From the NCBI GenBank assembly GCA_041689615.1, contig JBDNFW010000014.1, forward strand, positions 1 to 64,000: 64,000 nt of DNA, given 5' to 3'. Below, piece by piece: positions 33,026 through 41,377 of this stretch. Source of the DNA: UBA7359 sp041689615 (GTDB taxonomy: Bacteria; Pseudomonadota; Gammaproteobacteria; Eutrophobiales; Eutrophobiaceae). The number at the start of each line of letters is the position of its first letter. The stretch's first letter is position 1. The notes under the pieces are model-generated. The model ran no database searches. It was not told the DNA's origin and saw only the letters and a list, made by a program, of their open reading frames with translations. The position numbers and the translations under genes were made by a program.

Positions 33026-35524
33026 TTAAATCTTTCTTAATACGGCCATAGGCGGTGTAGATAGTACTTTTCGTGTGCCATACAAACCGGTCGACACAAT
33101 AATCAGGCAACATGCTGCGGGAGCAATAACCCAAATGAAGGGATTGATTGCGATATCAATTTTAAAAACATATTCCGCCAGTACTAGTTCAATAATTGAA
33201 GCTGCAATAGCAGATAGAATTCCTGTAATTAATCCCAATAATAGAAATTCAGCAACTAATCCGGAAACAATTTGTTTACGGCTTGCTCCTAATGCGCTCA
33301 TCAAAGCTGCTTCACTGGTTCGTTCATCATGTGTGCTTTGTATTGCAGCAAATAAAACGGTAAGTCCGGTTAATAAGGTAAAGATAAATACAAATTCAAC
33401 AGCACGTATGACTTGTTGCATAATTGTTTTTACTTGCGTCAGGATTGCATCCATATCGAGTACAGTGATGCTCGGGAAATTTTTAACCAGCTCGACAAGT
33501 AATGAACGTTTTGATTCTGGAAGATAGAAACTGGTGATAAAAGTGCTTGGGTAAGATTTCATAGCTTCGGGATTAGAGACAACAAAAAAATTAACATTGA
33601 ACGAGTCCCACTCTAACCAACGAAAATTAGTGACGTTGCCTGTAATTTTTTCTCCGGCGATAGAATAAGTTAAGTCATCTCCTAGTTTTATTCCTAACGT
33701 TTCAGCAATACCTTCTTCTACAGAAAAATAATTTTTATCCCGATTTTCTTTTGGCCACCATGAGCCTGCAACAAGCCGATTATCTTCTTGCATGGTTTCG
33801 GCAAAAGAAAGATTAAATTCGCGCGTTGCTAAACGTTTAGCACGCGGATTATTGTAGTTTTCAATATTAATAGCTTCATCATTAATCTTTGTTAACCGAC
33901 CTCGGATCATTGGGTGAAGCGCTATTTCTTTGTCTAATGAAGCAGATATTAACGTCTTAATATCATCAATTTGATTTGGTTGAATATTGATTAAGAAATA
34001 ATTCGGTGCATTGTCAGGCAAACGATTTTTCCAGTTCTCAAGTAAGTCAGTGCGTATCAAGGTTAGCAATAGCATGACAGTAATACCTAGACCGATACCA
34101 ATAATTTGCACCGTACTTTGATTTGCACGACGTGTAACATTGGCTAAACCATAACGAGCCGCCATCTTAAGTTTTGGTTGAATACGCTTCAGCAAACGCA
34201 GTATCTGTTTAGCGGAAACAGCTAATACAATCGCAGTGATAAATAAGCCAAGTAAAGTATGAAACGTAATTTTAATGCTGCCTGATTGCCATGGACTTAA
34301 GAATATTAATGTCAATATGGCGACGAGATAGATAATATAACTATTAAGTGGCAACGGATTTAAGTCACGTCGTAATACACGTAACGGTGATACCGCCCTT
34401 AAACTCATTAGTTGAGGAAGCGCAAAAGCAAGTAAAGTTAATAAGCCGGAGAGTATTCCTTTGAACAATGGCAATAATGATGGCTCGGGTAAACTCACTT
34501 GTGTCATCCCGGTCATCAACTTATTTAAACCTTCCTGAGCGATATAACCGAAGGCACATCCAATTAAACTGCATAGTAGGCCAAGAATAAGTAACTGCAA
34601 TAAATAGATTTGAGAAATTTGTTTTTGTTGTAAACCAAGGCAACGTAATATGGCGCAAGTATCATAATGCCGAGTAGCATAACGCTGCGCTGACATGGCG
34701 ATAGCAAGTCCTGCCAAAGCAATACTAACCAAGGTAGCCAGTCCTAAAAACTGTTCTGCTCGTTCAAGTGCAGAATTAATTTCCGGACGTGCATCTCTAA
34801 TACCTTGAATACGAAGATTGTTTTCATTGTCATTCTGAAGTTGGTCAATGTTTTCGCGAAACTTATTTATTGTTTCGCTATTACCACCAAGCAATAACCT
34901 ATATTGAACGCGACTGCCGGGCAGTATCAAACCGGTGGCATCTAAATCATCCCGATTCATTAATAAACGTGGTGCAATATTAAAAAGATCGCCGCCACGG
35001 TCAGGTTCATAGGTTAATCTTTTTGATATTGACAGTTCACTTGCGCCAAGATTAACAGTATCTCCAATATTGACTTGTAAAACTTGCATTAAACGACTGT
35101 CTATCCAGACAGTGCCTTTTTCAGGAATTGAATTGGTTATTTGTTCTTCGCCAAATAAGCTATCGCTGATTTTTAATTTGCCACGGATCGGATAGTTTGA
35201 ATCAACTGCTTTGACTTCGGCCAATTCAAGCGAGTTATCTTTAACAACAACACTACGAAAACTTTCGTTAAGTGAGTAGGTTAAATTTGTATCTGTGGCT
35301 TGTTTGACAATATCTTCATCAATTTTTGATGAAGATATTAGTAAGAGATCGGCGGCAAGTAATTCAGTGGCTTGTTGTTCTGTTGCACGATGTACACGAT
35401 CAATAAAAAAACTAACCGAGGTTAAGCAGGCAACAGCAAGAATAATAGAAATACCCATCAGTCTAAGTTCACCGGAAGCCCAGTCTCGTTTTAATGAAGT
35501 TAATGCAAACTTAAATGTATTCAT
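33026..35524 (-). CDS. ybbP: ABC transporter permease, YbbP type
   Basis: 832 residues with two FtsX/MacB-like permease repeats: an N-terminal helix, periplasmic MacB-PCD-like region, helices around 265-400, a second periplasmic part (ENWKNRLPDNAPNYF), and C-terminal helices ending PMAVLRKI. It overlaps the last base of ybbA. Predicted exporter or mechanotransmission complex; substrate unknown. ybbA-ybbP facing tesA is the E. coli arrangement. Confidence 0.93.
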   Translation of the reverse strand: MNTFKFALTSLKRDWASGELRLMGISIILAVACLTSVSFFIDRVHRATEQQATELLAADLLLISSSKIDEDIVKQATDTNLTYSLNESFRSVVVKDNSLELAEVKAVDSNYPIRGKLKISDSLFGEEQITNSIPEKGTVWIDSRLMQVLQVNIGDTVNLGASELSISKRLTYEPDRGGDLFNIAPRLLMNRDDLDATGLILPGSRVQYRLLLGGNSETINKFRENIDQLQNDNENNLRIQGIRDARPEINSALERAEQFLGLATLVSIALAGLAIAMSAQRYATRHYDTCAILRCLGLQQKQISQIYLLQLLILGLLCSLIGCAFGYIAQEGLNKLMTGMTQVSLPEPSLLPLFKGILSGLLTLLAFALPQLMSLRAVSPLRVLRRDLNPLPLNSYIIYLVAILTLIFLSPWQSGSIKITFHTLLGLFITAIVLAVSAKQILRLLKRIQPKLKMAARYGLANVTRRANQSTVQIIGIGLGITVMLLLTLIRTDLLENWKNRLPDNAPNYFLINIQPNQIDDIKTLISASLDKEIALHPMIRGRLTKINDEAINIENYNNPRAKRLATREFNLSFAETMQEDNRLVAGSWWPKENRDKNYFSVEEGIAETLGIKLGDDLTYSIAGEKITGNVTNFRWLEWDSFNVNFFVVSNPEAMKSYPSTFITSFYLPESKRSLLVELVKNFPSITVLDMDAILTQVKTIMQQVIRAVEFVFIFTLLTGLTVLFAAIQSTHDERTSEAALMSALGASRKQIVSGLVAEFLLLGLITGILSAIAASIIELVLAEYVFKIDIAINPFIWVIAPAACCLIIVSTGLYGTRKVLSTPPMAVLRKI

Positions 35525-36201
35525 TAGCTTTCGCTGAGTTCTCCGCCAGCAATGACAACTTGTCGGTCGCAGTGACTAGCTATTTCATTATCATGTGTGA
35601 CCATAACCAGCGTTGTGCCATTCTCTTTATTCATCTTGAATAATAAGTCGATAATTCGCTGCGCTGTTTTTTGATCGAGATTACCGGTTGGTTCATCGGC
35701 AAATAAAATTTTCGGATTACCGGCAAATGCACGTGCAATAGCGACACGTTGTTGTTCGCCGCCTGAGAGCTGATTTGGATAATGATGAATACGTTCAGCT
35801 AAACCTACTTCTTCCAGTTTTTGTTTCGCTTGTTTTTCTGCATCATCAATATTAGCTAACTCAAGTGGTAAGGACGTATTTTCCAAAGCAGTTAAACCGG
35901 GTAATAAATGAAATGATTGAAAAACAAATCCTACCGATTGCGCGCGAATTTTGGCTCTACCATCTTCATCACATTGTGATAAATCTGTTCCATCAAGTGT
36001 GATTTTGCCTGAAGTTGGCGTATCCAAACCCGCGAGCAAACCGAGTAAGGTTGATTTACCGGAGCCGGAAACACCAATAATTGCTAAACTTTCGCCTTGT
36101 TTAATAGACAAATTAATATTGCTGAGAATAGTCAACGTGCCTTCTGGACTCATGACTTGCTTTCCAAGTGCTTCAGCTTGCACAATATTAGTTGGAACCA
36201 T
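35524..36201 (-). CDS. ybbA: ABC transporter ATP-binding protein, YbbA/LolD type
   Basis: 225 residues from MVPTNIVQAEALGKQ; an upstream ATG at 36267 exists but would run through tesA. Walker A GVSGSGKSTLLGLLAG, Q-loop VFQSFHLL, signature LSGGEQQRVAIARA, Walker B ILFADEPTGNLD and the switch VTHDNEIA are all present. Pairs with YbbP. Its start codon is only two bases from the divergent tesA start codon, so each promoter must lie inside the other gene or further upstream. Confidence 0.93.
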   Translation of the reverse strand: MVPTNIVQAEALGKQVMSPEGTLTILSNINLSIKQGESLAIIGVSGSGKSTLLGLLAGLDTPTSGKITLDGTDLSQCDEDGRAKIRAQSVGFVFQSFHLLPGLTALENTSLPLELANIDDAEKQAKQKLEEVGLAERIHHYPNQLSGGEQQRVAIARAFAGNPKILFADEPTGNLDQKTAQRIIDLLFKMNKENGTTLVMVTHDNEIASHCDRQVVIAGGELSES

Positions 36202-36203
36202 AT

Positions 36204-36821
36204 ATGAATTACCGATCTTTATTATTAATTGGTTGCATTTTATCTTTTCCTGTCTGTGTACAGGCAAAGACCTTACTTATTGTTGGCGATAGTATAAGCG
36301 CAGCTTATGGTATTCCAGTAGAAAAAGGTTGGGTCTCTTTGCTGGAACAACGATTAGTTGGACAAAACTATGACTATAAAGTTGTGAATGCCAGTATTGT
36401 TGGTGAAACTACCTTAGGTGCAAAAAGTCGTTTAGCTGCGTTGTTAGAAAATTATCAACCTGAAATTGTTGTGGTAGAACTTGGTGGCAATGATGGTCTT
36501 CGTGGTTTTACGCTCAAGGAAATTGAAAATAATTTTATTGAAATAATTAGCATGATAAATGAAGTTAATAGCGAAGCCTTGCTTGTACCTATGGAGATGC
36601 CACCAAATTATGGCTTAACGTACAGAGAAGGTTTTGCATCTATTTATAAAAATGTTTCCGAAGCTATGAACGTGTCTGTCTCAGAATTTATTTTCCTAAA
36701 TATTGCCGAGAACCCTGAACTGATGCAGGCTGATGGAATTCATCCGGTAGAGTCAGCTCAGATCATCATGTTGGATAATATTTGGCCAAGTTTGTCCAGG
36801 TTAATAAACAAAGAAAATTAA
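36204..36821 (+). CDS. tesA: Periplasmic esterase/thioesterase TesA-like (SGNH)
   Basis: 205 residues. Signal peptide LLLIGCILSFPVCVQA, then LLIVGDSISAAYGIP (Ser nucleophile), VVNASIVGETTLGAKSRLAA, VVELGGNDGLRGF and DGIHPVESAQ (Asp, His). Multifunctional acyl-CoA thioesterase I/protease I/lysophospholipase in E. coli. Start ATG 36204, adjacent to the ybbA start; a longer TTG start is less likely. Five bases before the Nudix gene. Confidence 0.95.
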   Translation: MNYRSLLLIGCILSFPVCVQAKTLLIVGDSISAAYGIPVEKGWVSLLEQRLVGQNYDYKVVNASIVGETTLGAKSRLAALLENYQPEIVVVELGGNDGLRGFTLKEIENNFIEIISMINEVNSEALLVPMEMPPNYGLTYREGFASIYKNVSEAMNVSVSEFIFLNIAENPELMQADGIHPVESAQIIMLDNIWPSLSRLINKEN

Positions 36822-36825
36822 ACTA

Positions 36826-37392
36826 ATGAAATATTGTTGTTATTGCCGCGCAGAATTAATTTACGCTATTCCCGATGATGATAATCGGCATCGTTTTATT
36901 TGTCAGAGTTGTGACACCATCCATTATCAAAATCCTAAAATAGTCGCAGGTTGTATCCCCGTTTGGGAAGAGCAGGTTTTATTGTGCAAACGTGCGATAG
37001 CACCGCGGCTTGGATATTGGACTTTACCTGCCGGTTTTATGGAATTGGGTGAAACAAGTTTAGAAGCAGGGGTACGAGAAACACTGGAAGAAGCTAATGC
37101 GCGAATTGACGTTGAAGACCTCTTTGCTGTTTTTAATCTGCCGCAAGTGGGTCAGGTATATATGATGTTTCGTTCAAGGTTGGTGGATTTAGACTTTTCG
37201 CCTGGTGTTGAAAGTCAGGAAGTTCAATTGTTTAAAGAAGAAGATATTCCCTGGGACGAACTCGCATTTACAACAATACGAGAAACATTGAAGCACTATT
37301 TTGAAGATAGAAAACGGGGAACGTTTTCTTTACATACCGGAGATGTTGTTAAAACAGAGACCGGTTATGATTTTGTACCAACACTAATCTAG
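36826..37392 (+). CDS. Nudix hydrolase with N-terminal zinc ribbon
   Basis: 188 residues. Four cysteines in CCYCRAEL and FICQSCDT (about residues 4-32) form a zinc ribbon. The Nudix box is GFMELGETSLEAGVRETLEE and then ANARI: the G-x5-E-x7-RE-x2-EE core is kept, but the next glycine of the consensus is Asn. This architecture is seen in NudC-like and ADP-ribose/NADH pyrophosphatase-like enzymes; substrate not predictable. Probably cotranscribed with tesA. Confidence 0.9.
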   Translation: MKYCCYCRAELIYAIPDDDNRHRFICQSCDTIHYQNPKIVAGCIPVWEEQVLLCKRAIAPRLGYWTLPAGFMELGETSLEAGVRETLEEANARIDVEDLFAVFNLPQVGQVYMMFRSRLVDLDFSPGVESQEVQLFKEEDIPWDELAFTTIRETLKHYFEDRKRGTFSLHTGDVVKTETGYDFVPTLI

Positions 37393-37397
37393 AAGTT

Positions 37398-37604
37398 TTA
37401 TACTTCGATCCACATTCCATTGTTGGCTTCGTAAGACTTGCCTTCACAAGTAACGCGATCACCATTTTCAAACTCTGCATCATTCCAATAACACTTAAGA
37501 TCAAATTCCGTCGTTAAGACGGTGGCATCATTGTCAACTGGGCCAGTAATTTTTGATGTCTTTTTTGCGGGGTCTGCTGCTTCAACTGGTTTTGGATCGG
37601 ACAT
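37398..37604 (-). CDS. Small protein, 68 aa, unknown
   Basis: Acidic N-terminal tail rich in Pro, Ala, Asp (residues 1-30), then TEFDLKCYWNDAEFENGDRV and a compact end SYEANNGMWIEV with two cysteines. A strong AGGAGG-like site lies upstream of the ATG (CCTCC on the plus strand at 37610-37614), so expression is likely. Resembles short YnjH/DUF1496-type envelope proteins but lacks a signal. Not identified. Confidence 0.55.
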   Translation of the reverse strand: MSDPKPVEAADPAKKTSKITGPVDNDATVLTTEFDLKCYWNDAEFENGDRVTCEGKSYEANNGMWIEV

Positions 37605-37683
37605 GACTTCCTCCTTTTTGAATTCTTCTCTATATTAATCCCTGAATAAGAATTCTTCCAGCAATCATCTGAAAATTGTGGCC

Positions 37684-39330
37684 TTATCGCAGTTTTGCTT
37701 TATTGCTAATGGCATTCAGGATGTCATTCGTTGAGTCTTCATCACAATCGAACACGGCGCTGTTTTCCGTCTTATCTATAGAGTTTTTATCCACGACAGA
37801 TAAACAGATAAAACCTGCTTGATTGAGTAGCTTACTGGTTTCACCAATATTTCCTTCGATCTCATTTTGGTCGAGAACGATACAAGCATGACCCATATCA
37901 AATAGCAGACGTTCAAGTTCACGAGCTGTTTGTAAATTAGTTTTGCCGGTTAACCATGCGGTGAATGACTGTTGGCCATAACGAGCGATACGTTCATCCT
38001 GAGTCACTGGTAATAATTCATCATTTTCTATTGCGCCGATGATCATGCCGGCAGCGACGGTAACATTAGTTAAGCGATCAATAATGATGAATGAACCCGA
38101 GCCTTTACATGTACTGTATGAATCAAACGGAACTGATGCAGTCAGTGTTACATCACAATGACCAATCTCATTCAGATTAAGTTTATCTGTATCAGACACT
38201 TCTAGAGTATTAACATCAATCAGGTGATTTATTTTTGATACAGAACCATTTACCAGTTTAGTGCCAAGCTTAATATAATATTGTTTGCCTAAGGTCATGG
38301 CTCGTTCTGCCATCCAGACAATTTTCGCATTGAATTTGTTGCTGATTTGAGGGAGATCATCACTACGCGTAATCATATCTCCACGACTGACATCAATCTC
38401 ATCTTCGAGTGTCAGGGTAATAGCCATAGGTGGAAATGCTTCATCCAATTCTCCATCGCTGGTGACAATAGATTGTATGGTGCTGGTTTTGCCTGATGGA
38501 AGTACGGTGATGTTGTCGCCTTTGCGAACTACTCCTGCCGCAATCGTTCCGCAATAACCACGAAAGTCTAGATTAGGTCTATTTACATACTGTACCGGGA
38601 AACGCATATTTGTGTAATTTCGATCAGAGGCAATTTCAACTGATTCCAGAATTTCCATTAATGGTTGTCCATCGTACCAAGGCATCTGCGTACTTAAGTT
38701 AACCACGTTATCACCATTTAGTGCCGAGATAGGAATGAAACGGAGATCCGTTTTTTCCAATTTCGCTGCGAAATTAAGATAATCACTTTTTATTTTGTTG
38801 AAAACAGTTTCATCATGCTTAACCAAATCCATTTTATTTATCGCAACTACGATGTGCTTTAATCCTAATAGTGAAGCAATGATGCTGTGACGTCGAGTTT
38901 GGGTTTGTACACCGTAACGGGCATCGATAAGAATGATAGCAAGGTCACTGGTTGAAGCACCTGTAGCCATGTTGCGCGTATATTGTTCGTGCCCCGGTGT
39001 GTCCGCAATAATAAATTTGCGATTGGAAGTAGAAAAATAACGATACGCAACATCAATGGTAATGCCTTGTTCGCGTTCTGCCTGTAAGCCATCAACCAGC
39101 AAAGCTAAATCGACGTTATCTCCTGTAGTACCAGACTTAACACTATCAGCAGTAATGGCTGCCAGTTGATCTTCATAGATCATTTTTGAATCGTGTAATA
39201 AACGCCCAATCAATGTACTTTTGCCATCATCAACACTGCCGCAGGTCAGTAAACGTAATAGTTGCTTGTTTTCATGCTGTTCAAGATAAGCATTGATGTC
39301 TGTACTAATGAGTTCGGATTGATGTGACAT
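37684..39330 (-). CDS. cysN: Sulfate adenylyltransferase subunit 1 CysN with degenerate CysC-like tail
   Basis: 548 residues. GTPase motifs GSVDDGKSTLIGRL (about 32-45), DTPGHEQYTRN and NKMDL, then two EF-Tu-like beta-barrels. It drives ATP sulfurylase CysD by GTP hydrolysis. After residue 450 the sequence FTAWLTGKTNLQTARELERL, then VLDQNEIEG and AGFICLSVV, aligns with the start of APS kinase (WLTGLSGSGKST...LERRL...VLDGD...AGLIVIVA), but the P-loop GxxGxGKST is replaced by GKTNLQTA. Plain CysN is about 475 residues and CysNC fusions about 630, so this looks like a decayed, shortened CysC domain. Confidence 0.93.
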   Translation of the reverse strand: MSHQSELISTDINAYLEQHENKQLLRLLTCGSVDDGKSTLIGRLLHDSKMIYEDQLAAITADSVKSGTTGDNVDLALLVDGLQAEREQGITIDVAYRYFSTSNRKFIIADTPGHEQYTRNMATGASTSDLAIILIDARYGVQTQTRRHSIIASLLGLKHIVVAINKMDLVKHDETVFNKIKSDYLNFAAKLEKTDLRFIPISALNGDNVVNLSTQMPWYDGQPLMEILESVEIASDRNYTNMRFPVQYVNRPNLDFRGYCGTIAAGVVRKGDNITVLPSGKTSTIQSIVTSDGELDEAFPPMAITLTLEDEIDVSRGDMITRSDDLPQISNKFNAKIVWMAERAMTLGKQYYIKLGTKLVNGSVSKINHLIDVNTLEVSDTDKLNLNEIGHCDVTLTASVPFDSYSTCKGSGSFIIIDRLTNVTVAAGMIIGAIENDELLPVTQDERIARYGQQSFTAWLTGKTNLQTARELERLLFDMGHACIVLDQNEIEGNIGETSKLLNQAGFICLSVVDKNSIDKTENSAVFDCDEDSTNDILNAISNKAKLR

Positions 39331-39354
39331 ATTCTTAATAATACATTTTATAGA

Positions 39355-39496
39355 AGGATGTTTTTATGTGTGCGATATCGAGATGCATTGCAAGGCGTCC
39401 CACAACGAGAACCCGAGACATATCGATTGATAGGCGAGGGGCGAGTGAGGAAACAACGCAGCAAGGCGCTCGATAGTGTGCGCATAAAAGCATCCT
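39355..39496. mobile_element. MITE-like element between cysD and cysN
   Basis: Arms 39354-39382 and 39469-39497 are inverted copies matching at 23 of 29 positions, both beginning AAGGATG and ending TATCGAG. The same four bases TAGA flank both sides (39351-39354 and 39497-39500), consistent with a target duplication. The 86-bp centre is GC-rich with no gene. The right arm overlaps the cysD stop codon, so it is transcribed within the cysDN operon. Confidence 0.7.
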
Positions 39497-40404
39497 TAGA
39501 AATATCCTTCACGTTTTTTTTCCTCCATTGAACCAGCTTGATCGTGATCGATAACACGACCCTGACGTTCAGATGTTTTGGTTAATAACATTTCCTGGAT
39601 AATTTCCGGCAAGGTTGTCGCGGTTGATTCAACGGCACCGGTTAATGGATAACAACCCAGTGTACGAAAACGTACCATTTTCATTTCAGGTGTTTCTCCG
39701 GGCTGAAGTGGCATACGATCATCATCAACCATAATGTCTACGCCGTCTCGATTGACTACAGGACGTTCTTTGGCGAAGTACAACGGAACAATAGGTATAT
39801 TTTCCAGATGAATATATTGCCAGATATCGAGTTCAGTCCAGTTTGATAAAGGAAAAACTCGAATACTTTCGCCTTTATCTATTTTACCGTTATAGATATT
39901 CCATAATTCAGGGCGTTGATTCTTTGGATCCCAACGATGATTTTTATCACGGAAAGAATAAATTCGTTCTTTAGCACGTGACTTTTCTTCATCACGGCGC
40001 GCACCACCAAAAGCAGCATCAAATTTATATTTATTTAGAGCTTGTTTTAATGCTTCGGTTTTCATCACGTCAGTATGTTTTTTGCTTCCATGAGTGAAAG
40101 GGCCAATACCAGCATCAACTCCATCCTGATTGGTATAAACCAGAAGATCCAATCCAAGATTTTTTGCTAATTCATCACGAAACGTGATCATTTCCCTAAA
40201 CTTCCAGGTGGTATCAATGTGCAATAGTGGAAAGGGTGGTTTACCCGGGGCAAATGCTTTTAGTGCCAATTGCAGCATGACGGCAGAATCTTTGCCGATG
40301 GAGTAAAGCATAACCGGTTTTTCAAATTCAGCGGCGACTTCACGGATGATATGGATACTCTCCGCTTCAAGTTGTTTGAGATGTGTTAATTTGTAATCGG
40401 TCAT
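39496..40404 (-). CDS. cysD: Sulfate adenylyltransferase subunit 2 CysD
   Basis: 302 residues, standard length. LEAESIHIIREVAAEFEKPV, the PP-loop YSIGKDSAVMLQLALKAF, LLHIDTTWKF, AFGGARRDEEKSRAKERI and the end REGYF are all typical. Forms APS from ATP and sulfate with CysN. Its last codon and stop fall in the arm of the MITE-like insert, which did not change the conserved C-terminus. Upstream 40405-40582 has no gene; promoter region, possibly CysB-controlled, but I see no certain site. Confidence 0.98.
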   Translation of the reverse strand: MTDYKLTHLKQLEAESIHIIREVAAEFEKPVMLYSIGKDSAVMLQLALKAFAPGKPPFPLLHIDTTWKFREMITFRDELAKNLGLDLLVYTNQDGVDAGIGPFTHGSKKHTDVMKTEALKQALNKYKFDAAFGGARRDEEKSRAKERIYSFRDKNHRWDPKNQRPELWNIYNGKIDKGESIRVFPLSNWTELDIWQYIHLENIPIVPLYFAKERPVVNRDGVDIMVDDDRMPLQPGETPEMKMVRFRTLGCYPLTGAVESTATTLPEIIQEMLLTKTSERQGRVIDHDQAGSMEEKKREGYF

Positions 40405-40582
40405 GCCTGTAAACGTTTATTTTTAAGGGAAAGAAACACGGGGATAATGACTTAAGCTTATTCCTGAACTCTAAAATGCGAGGGCATTATAGCAGAAGAG
40501 CGGCTTGGGGCTAGCGTATTCTCAATATTACTGTCCTATTCGACATTATTTTAGTCGATATTCTATAAAATTAATTTTCGAT

Positions 40583-40924
40583 TTATAGGTCTTTATTTTT
40601 TATATAATAATTCAATTCAAGGCGCGCTTTTTCTAGTTGTTCTGTCCGAGTTCTATGTAACCTTTCAAGAATGCTAATTTTATCCTGATCTTTTTCGTAA
40701 TGCTCGAGCAAGATTTTATTATCAAACTTAATTAACAGCAGCTGGTTGCTAATCCTTTGCGAGTGATAATGGATTATGAAAATAAAAAACGTAAACAAGC
40801 TGGTAATTATACAAAGACTATTTAGTTGAGAATTATCCTGAATACACAGAAAAATAATGAGCGGCAAAATGGTAGTTAAACTAATTCGTAAAAATAGTCG
40901 TCGTGGCTTCTTGATTAATTTCAT
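40583..40924 (-). CDS. Small membrane protein with coiled coil, 113 aa
   Basis: Two hydrophobic helices at about 11-27 and 35-52 followed by a charged helical region (KILLEHYEKDQDKISILERL, then HRTRTEQLEKARLELNYY) that should form a coiled coil in the cytoplasm. No family recognised. Divergent from groESL; its start lies just beyond the groES promoter. Confidence 0.6.
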   Translation of the reverse strand: MKLIKKPRRLFLRISLTTILPLIIFLCIQDNSQLNSLCIITSLFTFFIFIIHYHSQRISNQLLLIKFDNKILLEHYEKDQDKISILERLHRTRTEQLEKARLELNYYIKNKDL

Positions 40925-40933
40925 ACAGCAATG

Positions 40934-40987
40934 TTGACATAGCTAAATTTTAGACTATATTTAGCACTCACTATATGGGAGTGCTAA
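40934..40987 (+). promoter_or_regulatory. groESL sigma-70 promoter with a perfect CIRCE operator
   Basis: TTGACA (40934-40939) and TATATT (40956-40961) with 16 bp between form a good promoter. Immediately after is TTAGCACTC (40961-40969), nine bases, GAGTGCTAA (40979-40987): the exact CIRCE consensus bound by the HrcA repressor. groESL here is therefore expected to be HrcA-controlled, unlike in E. coli, where sigma-32 does this alone. Confidence 0.93.
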
Positions 40988-41044
40988 CAATTTTGTTGGT
41001 ACTTATAAATCAATAGGTTAGGAATTACGGAGGTTAGCTTCATT

Positions 41045-41332
41045 ATGAATATCCGACCATTACATGATCGTGTGATTGTGAAACGCGTGGAAGAAGACAA
41101 AATGTCACCAGGCGGAATCGCTATCCCCGATTCAGCTACAGAAAAACCAATCGAAGGTGAAGTTATTGCCGTAGGCAATGGCAAATTACTGGAAAACGGT
41201 GAGCTACGGGCATTAGATCTTAAAAAGGGTGACAAGGTGTTATTTGGCAAGTATTCCGGTACTGAAGTCAAAGTCGGCGGTGAAGATCTTCTAGTTCTTC
41301 GCGAAGACGACATCATGGGCATCATCGAGTAA
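41045..41332 (+). CDS. groES: Co-chaperonin GroES
   Basis: 95 residues, MNIRPLHDRVIVKRVEEDKM then SPGGIAIPDSATEKP, the mobile loop, and GGEDLLVLREDDIMGIIE at the end. Caps the GroEL cavity. Preceded by ACGGAGG. First gene of the groESL operon, 45 bp before groEL. Confidence 0.99.
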   Translation: MNIRPLHDRVIVKRVEEDKMSPGGIAIPDSATEKPIEGEVIAVGNGKLLENGELRALDLKKGDKVLFGKYSGTEVKVGGEDLLVLREDDIMGIIE

Positions 41333-41377
41333 ACACAACTATTAATTAGTCAGATCCCTTTTTAGGAGGAAACAATC

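Noticed and set aside
39348..39557. 69-codon ORF spanning the cysD-cysN gap
   Set aside because: It is translation of the MITE-like element and the tail of cysD in another frame.
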